This document shows positions 8,938-16,613 of a stretch of DNA of 64,000 bases, in pieces. Numbering within the stretch: position 1 is the stretch's first letter; the number at the start of each line of letters is the position of its first letter. The stretch lies in NCBI RefSeq assembly GCF_001423525.1, contig NZ_LMOI01000023.1:124001-188000 (forward strand). Reading direction: 5' to 3'. A program made the translations under genes and the position numbers. Under the pieces are notes generated by a model. The model searched no databases and was not told where the DNA came from. It saw nothing but the letters and a program-made list of their open reading frames with translations. The DNA is from Arthrobacter sp. Leaf137. GTDB taxonomy: Bacteria > Actinomycetota > Actinomycetes > Actinomycetales > Micrococcaceae.

Positions 8938-9582
8938 ATGCATTTCGTCGAACCGTCCCGAGAAGTCCTGGCCGAAACCTTGCTTGCGGCCGGCCCTGAC
9001 GCGCCCACGCTCTGCAAGGGGTGGCGCACCAGGGACCTCGCCGCGCACCTTTACCTGCGCGAGCGGAAGGCTGCGGTGGGGCTTGGCCTGATCATCAAGC
9101 GGCTGGCCAAGGCCTCGGACCAGGCCACCGCGAAACTGGCTGAGAAGCTGACCAACACCGAGGACTACGCCGGCTTGGTCAACACCTTCCGCGCCGGGCC
9201 CCCGGCGCTTTCGCCGATGAGTATCAGGGCCCTGGATGAGAGTGCCAACCTGATCGAGTACTTCGTGCACACCGAGGATGTCCGCCGGGCCGTCGACCGA
9301 TGGGCGCCCCGCGCCCTCGACGAGGCCTACTCGGATGCACTCTGGGATGAACTCGTCAAGCGCGCAGCCATCCTGTACCGCGGCGTGGATCTGGGCATCG
9401 TGCTGGTCCGCCCGTCCGGGCCCCGCCACGTGGCCAAGCGCGCACCGGTATCGGTGGCCATCGTTGGCGAGCCGGGCGAACTGCTGATGCACGCCCACGG
9501 CCGCACCCGCCACGCCCTGGTCACCTTCGAAGGCCAGCCGGACGCCGTCGCGCTCCTCCAGTCAGCCGAAGTCGGCCTTTAA
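8938..9582 (+). CDS. TIGR03085-type (mycothiol-dependent isomerase-like) protein
   Basis: A 214-residue protein resembling the actinobacterial TIGR03085 family, related to the DinB/mycothiol-dependent maleylpyruvate isomerase fold. Visible family features are an N-terminal helix followed by LCKGWRTRDLAAHLYLRERK, where the His could be the first metal ligand, and HTEDVRRA in the middle, where a second His sits. Its substrate is unknown. I take ATG at 8938; GTG at 8935 and ATG at 8920 are alternatives. TAGTTT at 8924-8929 could be a -10 for a leaderless or nearly leaderless message. The gene is divergent from hisI and convergent with hisF. Confidence 0.75.
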   Translation: MHFVEPSREVLAETLLAAGPDAPTLCKGWRTRDLAAHLYLRERKAAVGLGLIIKRLAKASDQATAKLAEKLTNTEDYAGLVNTFRAGPPALSPMSIRALDESANLIEYFVHTEDVRRAVDRWAPRALDEAYSDALWDELVKRAAILYRGVDLGIVLVRPSGPRHVAKRAPVSVAIVGEPGELLMHAHGRTRHALVTFEGQPDAVALLQSAEVGL

Positions 9583-9656
9583 CCTACACAACTGAGTAGC
9601 ACTAAGTGTCGTTTTGAGCCCTCAAAACAGCATTTAGTGCTACTCAGTTGAGTAGG
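9583..9656. repeat. 74-nt inverted repeat, possible bidirectional terminator
   Basis: It begins one base after the TIGR03085 stop codon and ends 8 nt before the hisF stop. The two 36-nt arms flank a CC centre. The inner 30-bp stem has 27 Watson-Crick pairs, two G-U pairs (when transcribed from the plus strand) and one C-A mismatch; the outer 6 nt add five more pairs. Both arms contain GAGTAGCACTAA or its complement, and the core is AT-rich compared with its surroundings. Position between convergent genes fits a terminator, but there is no U-tract, and length and composition also fit a dispersed intergenic repeat. Confidence 0.8.
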
Positions 9657-9664
9657 GACATGCT

Positions 9665-10441
9665 TTAGCGGACCTCGAAGCCGGCGTTCCTGATGGCGTC
9701 TTTGACCTGGTGCATCATGTCATTCGGGCCCCAGTGGAAGATTGAGGCTGCAAGGACGGCGTCAGCCCCCGCAGCCACAGCGGGCGGGAAGTGGGCGGGC
9801 TCCCCTGCGCCGCCCGATGCGATCAGCGGCACCTTGACGGCGGCGCGGACCATGCGGATCATTTCAAGGTCAAAGCCGTCCTTGGTCCCGTCCGCGTCGA
9901 TGGAGTTCAGGAGGATTTCGCCTACCCCGCGGTCGGCCGCCTCCTTCGCCCATTCGATCGCGTCGATGCCGGTCCCGGTCCGCCCGCCGTGGGTGGTCAC
10001 TTCGAAGCCCGAGGCCGTGGGCTTGGATCCGGGACGGGTCCGGCGGGCGTCCACGGACAGGACGAGGACCTGGGAACCGAAGTGCCGGGTGATCTCGTCG
10101 ATGACGTCCGGGCGGGCGACGGCGGCGGTGTTGATGGCTGCCTTGTCCGCGCCGAACCGCAGGAGCTTGTCCACCTCGGCCACGCCGCGGACGCCACCGC
10201 CGACGCACAGCGGGATGAAGACTTCCTCGGCGGTGCGGCGGACCACGTCAAAGGTGGTCTCGCGGTTTCCTGAGGATGCCGTGACGTCGAGGAACGTCAG
10301 TTCGTCGGCCCCGGCTTTGTCGTAGCGGTGGGCCAGCTCAACGGGGTCGCCGGCGTCGCGGAGGCCCTCGAAGTTGACGCCCTTGACGACGCGGCCGGCG
10401 TCAACATCAAGGCAGGGAATGACGCGGACTGCTACTGCCAT
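9665..10441 (-). CDS. hisF: imidazole glycerol phosphate synthase, cyclase subunit
   Basis: With HisH it forms imidazole glycerol phosphate and AICAR, linking histidine and purine synthesis. The 258-residue TIM barrel has the catalytic Asp near position 12 (IPCLDVDAGRVVKG), the phosphate loop LCVGGGVRG and the second catalytic Asp near 136 in LSVDARR, then LIASGGAG. Length is standard. It is the last gene of the minus-strand ribH-hisE-hisG-hisF run, 44 nt after hisG. Its partner hisH is not in the window. Confidence 0.97.
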   Translation of the reverse strand: MAVAVRVIPCLDVDAGRVVKGVNFEGLRDAGDPVELAHRYDKAGADELTFLDVTASSGNRETTFDVVRRTAEEVFIPLCVGGGVRGVAEVDKLLRFGADKAAINTAAVARPDVIDEITRHFGSQVLVLSVDARRTRPGSKPTASGFEVTTHGGRTGTGIDAIEWAKEAADRGVGEILLNSIDADGTKDGFDLEMIRMVRAAVKVPLIASGGAGEPAHFPPAVAAGADAVLAASIFHWGPNDMMHQVKDAIRNAGFEVR

Positions 10442-10485
10442 GGGTACTCCTGGAGAAATCAGCGGTGCTGTGGGGGTTTCCGGCG

Positions 10486-11340
10486 CTAAATGCGGCAGGC
10501 GTGGATGCTGCTGACCAGGATGGCACGGGCACCGAGATCATACAGTTCGTCCATGATGCGGTTGGTTTCCTTCTTCGGCACCATGGACCGGACGGCAACC
10601 CAGTCGGAGTCGCGCAGCGGTGACACGGTGGGCGATTCCAGGCCGGGGGTCAGGGCAGCCGCTTTTTCCACCAGTTCCTTGCGGATGTCGTAATCCATGA
10701 GGACGTACTGGCGGGCCACCAGGACACCCTGGAGGCGGCGGATGAGGACGTCGACTTCCTTGGCGGTTCCGTTGGCGCCTCCACCGGTACGGCGGATCAG
10801 GACAGCCTCGGACTTGAGGATGGGGTCGCCAAAGATTTCCATGCCGGCGGCCTTGAGGGTGTTACCCGTTTCCACGACGTCCGCGATGGCGTCGGCGACA
10901 CCCAGGCGGACTGAGGACTCAACAGCACCGTCAAGGCGGACCACCTTGGCGTTGATGCCGCGTTCGGCGAGGTAGCCACGGAGAAGGCCGTCATAGCTGG
11001 TGGCAAGGCGCTTGCCGTCAAGTTCCTCGGCGGAGGCAAAATCGCCCACGGGTCCGGCGAACCGGAAAGTGGAGGCTGCGAACCCCAACGGCAGCAGTTC
11101 CTCGGCTTCCACCTCGGCGTCCAGCAGGAGATCGCGGCCGGTAATGCCGACGTCGAGGGTTCCCCGGCCCACGTACACGGCGATGTCGCGCGGGCGGAGG
11201 AAGAAGAACTCGATGTCGTTGTCCGGGTCAACCATGACCAGCTCACGGCTGTCGCGGCGCTGGCGGTAGCCCGCCTCGGACAGCATCGCCGAAGCGGCTT
11301 CGGACAGGGATCCCTTGTTGGGGACGGCAACTCGCAGCAT
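10486..11340 (-). CDS. hisG: ATP phosphoribosyltransferase, long form
   Basis: First and feedback-controlled step of histidine synthesis: joins ATP and PRPP. The 284-residue length shows the long, hexameric HisG type with a C-terminal ACT-like histidine-binding domain (about residues 205-284), so no HisZ partner is needed. Seen in the catalytic part: RVAVPNKGSL, DVGITGRDLL and the PRPP loop region around DVVETGNTLK. AGAAAG lies upstream of the ATG. It follows hisE after 89 nt and is therefore co-oriented and probably co-transcribed. Confidence 0.97.
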   Translation of the reverse strand: MLRVAVPNKGSLSEAASAMLSEAGYRQRRDSRELVMVDPDNDIEFFFLRPRDIAVYVGRGTLDVGITGRDLLLDAEVEAEELLPLGFAASTFRFAGPVGDFASAEELDGKRLATSYDGLLRGYLAERGINAKVVRLDGAVESSVRLGVADAIADVVETGNTLKAAGMEIFGDPILKSEAVLIRRTGGGANGTAKEVDVLIRRLQGVLVARQYVLMDYDIRKELVEKAAALTPGLESPTVSPLRDSDWVAVRSMVPKKETNRIMDELYDLGARAILVSSIHACRI

Positions 11341-11429
11341 TGGGGTGTTCTTTCTGGATGGAATGTCTGGTGGTTCAGGCAGTGCAGGCCACGGCTGGAC
11401 CAGCGGCAGAGTGCGCGCCGGGCCGGTGG

Positions 11430-11693
11430 CTACAGATGCTTGTAGACGTCTTCCAGGGTCAGGCCTTTGGCGAGCATCAGAACCTGCAGGTGGTACAGCA
11501 GCTGGGAAATTTCCTCGGCCGCGGCTTCATCGGATTCATATTCGGCAGCCATCCAGACTTCGGCTGCTTCCTCAACGACTTTCTTACCGATGCCGTGCAC
11601 ACCGGAGTCCAATTCAGCGACGGTGCGGGAGCCTTCCGGGCGGGTGGCTGCCTTCTCGCTAAGCTCAGCGAACAGCGTCTCGAAATTCTTCAC
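11430..11693 (-). CDS. hisE: phosphoribosyl-ATP pyrophosphatase
   Basis: Second step of histidine synthesis: hydrolyses PR-ATP to PR-AMP and pyrophosphate. The 87-residue all-alpha MazG-like protein has the metal-binding KKVVEEAAEVWMA and a following DEAAAEEISQLLYH stretch. The frame is open further upstream, but I chose GTG at 11691-11693 because GGAGGG precedes it and the resulting size equals that of stand-alone HisE proteins. TAGGCT lies 7 nt upstream, so an internal leaderless promoter is also possible. It stands alone here, with hisI at 8356-8826. Confidence 0.93.
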   Translation of the reverse strand: MKNFETLFAELSEKAATRPEGSRTVAELDSGVHGIGKKVVEEAAEVWMAAEYESDEAAAEEISQLLYHLQVLMLAKGLTLEDVYKHL

Positions 11694-11815
11694 GCCCTCC
11701 AGCCTACTTGCTGCGGCGCGGCGGGCGCTTCCCGGGCCGTTCCATGACGGACGCGATGTGAGCGAATACACACCGCGCCCGCCCCTGGACTTCGACGTTG
11801 CCTGCTCTCAGGCGG

Positions 11816-12301
11816 CTACGTGTACTGCTTAAGGACGACGGCGGTGGCCAGCGCCGCGGTAACTGCCTCATGCCCCTTGTCTTCCTTGGAGCCGGGCAGT
11901 CCGGCGCGGTCCAGCCCCTGCTGTTCCGTGTCGCAGGTGAGCACGCCGAAGCCCACCGGCACCCCGGTGCGGACACTGACGTCGGTGAGTCCCGACGTCG
12001 CGGCCTGGCAGACGTACTCGAAGTGCGGGGTTCCGCCACGGATGACGACGCCGAGCGCCACCACTGCGTCGTAGTGCGGGGCCAGGCGTGCCGCCGCTAC
12101 CGGCAGCTCAAAGCTGCCGGGTACGCGGATGACAGTGGGTTCGTTGATGCCCGCGTCCTTGGCCGCGCGCTGGGCGCCGTCCAGGAGGCCGTCCATAATC
12201 TGGGTGTGCCAGCTGGCCGCAACGATCGCAAGCCGGAGCTGCGACGTTTCCGCCGGGTTGAGGGTGGTGAGGTCGATGTCGGGGGCGCCGTGTCCACTCA
12301 T
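11816..12301 (-). CDS. ribH: 6,7-dimethyl-8-ribityllumazine synthase
   Basis: Condenses the RibA/RibD-derived pyrimidine with dihydroxybutanone phosphate to form lumazine, the penultimate flavin intermediate, as a pentamer or 60-mer. The 161-residue protein has IVAASWH, RVPGSFELP, ALGVVIRGGTPHFEYV (with the active-site His) and VPVGFGVLTCDTEQQ. It is 46 nt downstream of ribA. The 122-nt gap to hisE holds only a 13-codon basic reading frame ending at 11704, which I do not annotate. Confidence 0.96.
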   Translation of the reverse strand: MSGHGAPDIDLTTLNPAETSQLRLAIVAASWHTQIMDGLLDGAQRAAKDAGINEPTVIRVPGSFELPVAAARLAPHYDAVVALGVVIRGGTPHFEYVCQAATSGLTDVSVRTGVPVGFGVLTCDTEQQGLDRAGLPGSKEDKGHEAVTAALATAVVLKQYT

Positions 12302-12347
12302 GGGTGCGAGGTGTCCGTTCAGTCTGGTGGTTCAGTGGTATGTCAGG

Positions 12348-13079
12348 TCAGTCTTGTTCGTGGCGGAACGGACCGTCAGGGCCCGGTACCGGCACGGGGT
12401 CGGCCCCGGTGTCCAGCAGCAGCCGGTGTTCCATGCGGTCCTTCTTGGTCCGCAGGTACCGGATGTTCTGCTCGCGGGACGGCACCTCGGTGGGAACCAT
12501 CTCCACTACCTTGACGCCGGCCTTCGCCAGCCGATTCTGCTTGTCCGGGTTGTTGCTCAGGAGCCGGACCTCGTGCAGGCCCATCTCGGCGAGCACCTGG
12601 GCGGCGGCCTTGTAGCAGCGCGCATCCACGGGCAGGCCCAGCTGTTCGTTGGCCTCGACAGTGTCGAAACCGGCTTCCTGCAGCGCGTAGGCCTTGATCT
12701 TGTTGGCCAGGCCGATGCCGCGGCCTTCCTGGCCGCGCAGGTACAGCAGGGTGCCGCCGTGTTCATGGATCAGTTCCAGGGCGTAGGCCAGCTGTTCGCC
12801 GCAGTCGCACCGGTACGAACCAAAGACGTCACCTGTGAGGCACTCCGAATGCAGCCGCACCAGCGGCGCCTTTCCGTCGCTGGGCGGGTTGGGCGAACTG
12901 ACGGCCAGGTGCTCTACGCCGGTCACAAGGTCCGTCCATGCCTGCGCCACAAAGTCACCGAAGGCGGTGGGAAGCTGCACAATGGGACCGCCGCTGACGG
13001 GGTGTGGAGCCTCACCGTTGCCGGTGTGGTGCTTCCGGTGACCGTTCTGGCTGTCGTCGCTGGCTGCCGATGCCGTCAT
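12348..13079 (-). CDS. ribA: GTP cyclohydrolase II
   Basis: Commits GTP to flavin synthesis, releasing formate and pyrophosphate. The 243-residue protein begins with about 30 variable residues, then has LVRLHSECLTGDVFGS and RCDCGEQL, which supply the three zinc-binding cysteines, followed by GGTLLYLRGQEGRGIG and a C-terminal RLLSNNPDK. Here it is a separate gene instead of the RibBA fusion common in other actinobacteria; its ATG overlaps the ribB stop in ATGA (13076-13079), so the two halves remain translationally coupled. Confidence 0.95.
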   Translation of the reverse strand: MTASAASDDSQNGHRKHHTGNGEAPHPVSGGPIVQLPTAFGDFVAQAWTDLVTGVEHLAVSSPNPPSDGKAPLVRLHSECLTGDVFGSYRCDCGEQLAYALELIHEHGGTLLYLRGQEGRGIGLANKIKAYALQEAGFDTVEANEQLGLPVDARCYKAAAQVLAEMGLHEVRLLSNNPDKQNRLAKAGVKVVEMVPTEVPSREQNIRYLRTKKDRMEHRLLLDTGADPVPVPGPDGPFRHEQD

Positions 13080-13798
13080 CGCTTCTCCTTTTCTCCGCCC
13101 GGAACAGTCCGGACATTCTGATCCAGGCCTCCCCCGGTCCCGGCTTCAAGATACGCCACCAGGTCCTCGATGGAGACCAAAGGGCACCCATGTTCCGCTG
13201 CGAACGAACGGAGCCCGTCCAGGCGCATCATCTCACCGTCGTCGTACACCACTTCCGCGATGACGCCGACCGGTTCGAGTCCCGCCAGGCGGCACAGGTC
13301 CACCGCGGCCTCGGTGTGGCCCTGGCGCTCCCGCACACCTCCGTCAACCGCACGGAGCGGAAAAATATGCCCCGGGCGGGTCACTGACGCCGGGACGGCC
13401 TGCGGATCCGCCAGGACGCGTGCCGTGAGGGCGCGGTCCGAGGCGGAGATGCCGGTGCTGACACCGATGGCGGCGTCGCAGGACACCGTGTAGGCCGTGC
13501 CTTTGGCGTCCTCGTTGACTGCCGTCATGGGCGGCAAATCCAGGGCGTCAGCCCGCTCCCCCGTCAACGGCACGCAGATGACGCCGGAGCTGTAGCGGAT
13601 GGTCCAGCCCATCAGCGCGGGCGTGGCGTGCTGGGCTGCGAAGATGATGTCGCCTTCGTTTTCCCGGTCCTCATTGTCCACTACCAGCACCGGCTTTCCC
13701 GCTGCCATGGCGCGGACGGCGTCCCCGATGGAATCCAGTCCGCGGGTGGGAACAGCGGCCGGTACGGCTCCGGGATCCAGGCGCGCAGTCCCGTTCAC
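13076..13798 (-). CDS. ribB: 3,4-dihydroxy-2-butanone 4-phosphate synthase
   Basis: Turns ribulose 5-phosphate into the four-carbon unit used by RibH. The 240-residue protein shows the magnesium and substrate motifs VVDNEDRENEGDI, GVSTGISASDRA and RPGHIFPLRA, and RQGHTEAAVDL with the catalytic His. A longer frame runs upstream to 14338, but it is a shadow of ribE; GTG at 13796-13798 overlaps the ribE stop as GTGA and is the likely start. The C-terminus is about 30 residues longer than a minimal RibB and ends basic, as if a linker to RibA had been cut. Confidence 0.94.
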   Translation of the reverse strand: MNGTARLDPGAVPAAVPTRGLDSIGDAVRAMAAGKPVLVVDNEDRENEGDIIFAAQHATPALMGWTIRYSSGVICVPLTGERADALDLPPMTAVNEDAKGTAYTVSCDAAIGVSTGISASDRALTARVLADPQAVPASVTRPGHIFPLRAVDGGVRERQGHTEAAVDLCRLAGLEPVGVIAEVVYDDGEMMRLDGLRSFAAEHGCPLVSIEDLVAYLEAGTGGGLDQNVRTVPGGEKEKR

Positions 13799-14478
13799 CG
13801 GGCACCACCCGGTGCTGCCGCCACGGTGCCCCCGGTCTCGGTACCGGCGTCGGTGCCCCCGGTACTGGCGGTGCGGAACGAGAGCAGCCGTTCGGTGTAT
13901 TTGGCGAGGACGTCCACTTCGAGGTTGACCCGGCTTCCGGTGGTCTTTATGCCGAGCCCGGTCTCGGCCAGAGTGGTGGGGATCAGGCCAACTTCGAACC
14001 AGGGCTGTTCCTCCGCTGCGGCGCTGACGGCCGTCACGGTGAGGGAGACGCCGTCGATGGCTATGGAGCCCTTCTCGGCAACGTAGCGGGCCAGGTTCGC
14101 GGGCACGCCGAAGCGGAGCCGCTCCCAGTTGCCCTGCGGCTCGCGTTCCTGGAGGACGCCGACGCCGTCCACATGGCCCTGCACCACGTGGCCGTCCAGC
14201 CGCCCTCCTGCGGGAACGCACCGTTCCAGGTTGACGGCGTCGCCTGCGGCCAGTTCGCCGATGGTGCTCCGGACCAGGGTCTCCCCCATGACGTCGACGC
14301 TGAATTCCTTGCCGTCGATGTCCGTTGCGGTGAGGCACACGCCGTTGACGGCGATGGATCCGCCCAGGGCGAGACCCTCGGTGGTGCCGGGGGCGCGGAG
14401 CCGGACGGTGGCGCTGGTATCGCCGTCGCGCTCAACGGCGAGCACCTCTCCCTGTTCGGCGATTATTCCGGTGAACAT
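13795..14478 (-). CDS. ribE: riboflavin synthase, alpha chain
   Basis: Dismutates two lumazine molecules to riboflavin and the pyrimidine that is recycled. The 227-residue protein starts with the diagnostic MFTGIIAE and has two lumazine-binding repeats, residues about 1-97 (NGVCLT, SVDVMGETL) and 98-195 (GHVVQGHVDGVG, IDGVSLTV). A Gly/Thr-rich tail of about 25 residues follows. It shares one base with the ribD stop (TGATG at 14476-14480) and overlaps ribB by 4 nt, so the whole rib block is tightly coupled. Confidence 0.96.
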   Translation of the reverse strand: MFTGIIAEQGEVLAVERDGDTSATVRLRAPGTTEGLALGGSIAVNGVCLTATDIDGKEFSVDVMGETLVRSTIGELAAGDAVNLERCVPAGGRLDGHVVQGHVDGVGVLQEREPQGNWERLRFGVPANLARYVAEKGSIAIDGVSLTVTAVSAAAEEQPWFEVGLIPTTLAETGLGIKTTGSRVNLEVDVLAKYTERLLSFRTASTGGTDAGTETGGTVAAAPGGAR

Positions 14479-15599
14479 CAGTAGCCTCCCTGGGCTTGTC
14501 GCGCAGCTTCGCGGGACGGTTGTGGGTCAAGTGCAACGTGGTGTTGCGGTTTCAGGTGAAGTCTCAGGTCGCGGCCCAGCGTCCGCACGGGACCGCCGTC
14601 GGAAGCGTCCCATTCCCATTGCTGGGCGTCCGGAAGGGTGCTGATTCCCAGCCCGTCCAGCGACGAGGTCCCCGAACCGAGGAGTGTAGGCGCCAGGTAG
14701 ACGATCAGCTCATCCACCAGTCCTGCCGTGAGGAACGCGCTGAGGATCCGTGAACCGCCTTCCACCATGACGTGGCGGGTTCCGGAGGCGTACAGGCTGG
14801 TCAACGCCTCGCGCGGGTCCCGGGTGGGAAGGTGGACGGCCAGACCGTCGTCGCCCAGGATTGCGGCATCTTCGGGAATGTCCCGCAGGCCCATGACGGC
14901 GCGGACCGGTTGCCTCGCTGCCGGGTTGCCCGAGGAATCCCGGGCATTCAGGCGGGGATTGTCCACCGCAACGGTCTGGGTCCCCACCAGGATGGCGTCG
15001 ATGCGGCTCCGGATCCCGTGGTTGTCCGCCAGGGATTCCGGGCTGGAGATCCACTGGCTGGTGCCGTCTTCGGCCGCGATGCGTCCGTCGAGGGTTTGGG
15101 CGATATGGAGGGTGGTGAAGGGCCGCTTTTCTGCTACAGCCTCGAACCACCGGCGGTTCAGTTCCAGGGATTCCGCCGCAGCCAGGCCGCTGCGGACCGA
15201 GACACCGGCGTTGCGCAGGGTTGCTGCCCCGCCGGCCGCAGGGTCGTGGGGATCGTCCACGGCGTAGACGACGTCGGTGATGCCTGCAGCGATGATTGCT
15301 TCCGTGCACGGTCCGGTCCGGCCCACATGGTTGCAGGGTTCGAGGGTCACCACCATGGTGCAGCCGGCAAGGTCCACGCCGGCTTCCAGGGCGCGGGCCA
15401 CGGCATCAGCCTCGGCGTGGGCGGTGCCCGCCCCGCGGTGGTATCCGGTGGCCAGTTCGCGGCCGTCAGGGCTCACGACGACGGCGCCCACCAGGGGGTT
15501 GGCGCCGCGCGGCCCCTGCAGGGCTGCTTCGAGCGCGTGCTCCATGGCCTGGACTTCCGTGGGGGTGAAGGGTGCGGCCACCCGGAGTTCGGCGGCCAT
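14478..15599 (-). CDS. ribD: bifunctional pyrimidine deaminase/reductase of riboflavin synthesis
   Basis: Deaminates and then reduces the GTP cyclohydrolase product. In 373 residues the deaminase domain (about 1-145) has the zinc motifs GTAHAEADA and TLEPCNHVGRTGPC, and the reductase domain (about 150-350) has LHIAQTLDGRIA, LVGTQTVAVDNPRL and VEGGSRILSAFL. The ATG at 15597-15599 shares one base with the ribM stop. A longer frame to 15809 is a shadow of ribM. A basic tail ends the protein. Confidence 0.96.
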   Translation of the reverse strand: MAAELRVAAPFTPTEVQAMEHALEAALQGPRGANPLVGAVVVSPDGRELATGYHRGAGTAHAEADAVARALEAGVDLAGCTMVVTLEPCNHVGRTGPCTEAIIAAGITDVVYAVDDPHDPAAGGAATLRNAGVSVRSGLAAAESLELNRRWFEAVAEKRPFTTLHIAQTLDGRIAAEDGTSQWISSPESLADNHGIRSRIDAILVGTQTVAVDNPRLNARDSSGNPAARQPVRAVMGLRDIPEDAAILGDDGLAVHLPTRDPREALTSLYASGTRHVMVEGGSRILSAFLTAGLVDELIVYLAPTLLGSGTSSLDGLGISTLPDAQQWEWDASDGGPVRTLGRDLRLHLKPQHHVALDPQPSREAARQAQGGY

Positions 15600-16318
15600 C
15601 AGAGCTTCACCCGTGGGTCTGGAAACGCGGTTTCCACCGAGGCCGGCTGTTCCTTGCCCCCGCTTGCTGTGCCAGCCCGGCGGGTAGCCTTCCACCAGAC
15701 GAAGAACCCGGCGAGGGTGAAGAAGCCGTAGAAGAGGTACATGAAGGCGCTGGCATAGTAGCCGGCGCTGAACAGGAGCGGGACGCCCACGATGTCCACG
15801 GCCACCCACATCAGCCAGAACTCGGTCCAGCCCCGCGCCATGCCGTAGGTGGCCAGGAGCGATCCCACGAAGGTCCAGGCGTCAGCCCACACCGGCGGGT
15901 AGGACCCGAGGGAGTCGAACAGCGGCGTCAGGGCAACGGTGCCGGCCACCAGCATTGCCGCGAGGATGAGCCGGGTCCGGTTGCTGGCCCATTGGGGTAC
16001 GACGGCGGTGTTCCCGCCACCGGCGCTCCGGCCCTGCTTCCAGCGTTGCCAGCCATAGGCAGCCACGGCAATGAACATCACCTGGCGGCCGGCCTGCCCC
16101 CACAAGGTGGCCGGTGTGGCGGAGCCGAAGACGTTGCCCAGGAACACCGTCAGCAGCAACAGGTTGCCTGCAATGCCCACGGGCCAGGCCCAAACTTTGC
16201 GGCGCATGCCGCCGAATGCACTTGCCAGGCCAAAAATGTTGCCCAGCACTTCTCTCAATATCAGGACAGATCCCCCCACGGGGACCTGAGCGTCAAAGAG
16301 CCATCGCAGGAGGTCCAT
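15599..16318 (-). CDS. ribM: PnuC-family riboflavin transporter (RibM/PnuX type)
   Basis: A 239-residue membrane protein of the PnuC family with seven or eight predicted helices and the family signatures WAWPVGIAGN and WADAWTFVGS. PnuC relatives carry nicotinamide riboside, but those encoded first in an FMN-riboswitch rib operon are riboflavin carriers (RibM, also called PnuX). This gene sits directly behind the riboswitch and before ribD, so I infer riboflavin uptake. A putative GGAAGGA is about 14 nt before the ATG. Substrate is inferred from context, not from residues. Confidence 0.85.
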   Translation of the reverse strand: MDLLRWLFDAQVPVGGSVLILREVLGNIFGLASAFGGMRRKVWAWPVGIAGNLLLLTVFLGNVFGSATPATLWGQAGRQVMFIAVAAYGWQRWKQGRSAGGGNTAVVPQWASNRTRLILAAMLVAGTVALTPLFDSLGSYPPVWADAWTFVGSLLATYGMARGWTEFWLMWVAVDIVGVPLLFSAGYYASAFMYLFYGFFTLAGFFVWWKATRRAGTASGGKEQPASVETAFPDPRVKL

Positions 16319-16382
16319 GTCTGTGTGTCGTTCCTTCCCTGTCAGAACCGCGATGGCTCCGGGGGTATACGACAGCAGAACG

Positions 16383-16406
16383 CTTCGGAGCCCACGGGCA
16401 CCGAAG
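16383..16406 (-). promoter_or_regulatory. hairpin in the riboswitch expression platform
   Basis: CTTCGG pairs with CCGAAG and an inner GCCC with GGGC, separated by a T-T mismatch, giving a compact stem of about 10 bp directly after the aptamer and 65 nt before ribM. There is no U-run after it, so if it terminates transcription it does so without the classical tail; otherwise it could act with Rho or alter ribosome access. Confidence 0.5.
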
Positions 16407-16415
16407 ATACAGCTG

Positions 16416-16573
16416 TACGTGCTTCTCTCATCCAGACTTTAACTGTCGGTACCGGAATTTCACCGGTTCAACCGTTCACCGGGGCTTCGCCTGGTCAGCC
16501 AGGAAAAACCATCGGTTCGCGGGTCGCGGACTATCACCGCCGGTTCGGACTTACACCGACCCCGGAGCACGTA
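16416..16573 (-). promoter_or_regulatory. FMN riboswitch (RFN element)
   Basis: On the minus strand the conserved core is visible in order: ACGTGCTCCGGGGTCGGTG, ACCGGCGGTGATAGTCCGCG, GGTGAAATTCCGGTACCG, ACAGTTAAAGTCTGGATG and AGAGAAGCACGT. The closing P1 helix pairs TACGTGC with GCACGTA. These are the hallmark segments of the FMN aptamer. It lies between rpe and ribM, so FMN should switch down the ribM-ribD-ribE-ribB-ribA-ribH block. Boundaries are set at the outer ends of P1. Confidence 0.96.
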
Positions 16574-16590
16574 TGTGTGTTGTTATTGTG

Positions 16591-16606
16591 CCACAACCGG
16601 ATGTGG
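16591..16606 (-). terminator. weak hairpin after rpe
   Basis: CCACA and TGTGG flank a 6-nt loop 8 nt after the rpe stop and 18 nt before the FMN aptamer. It could end the def-fmt-rsmB-rpe message. The stem is only 5 bp with no U-tract, so the call is tentative. Confidence 0.3.
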
Positions 16607-16613
16607 CTTCTTC

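Noticed and set aside
11704..11745. 13-codon basic frame (MERPGKRPPRRSK) between ribH and hisE
   Set aside because: No ribosome-binding site, no recognised family; most likely chance in GC-rich DNA.
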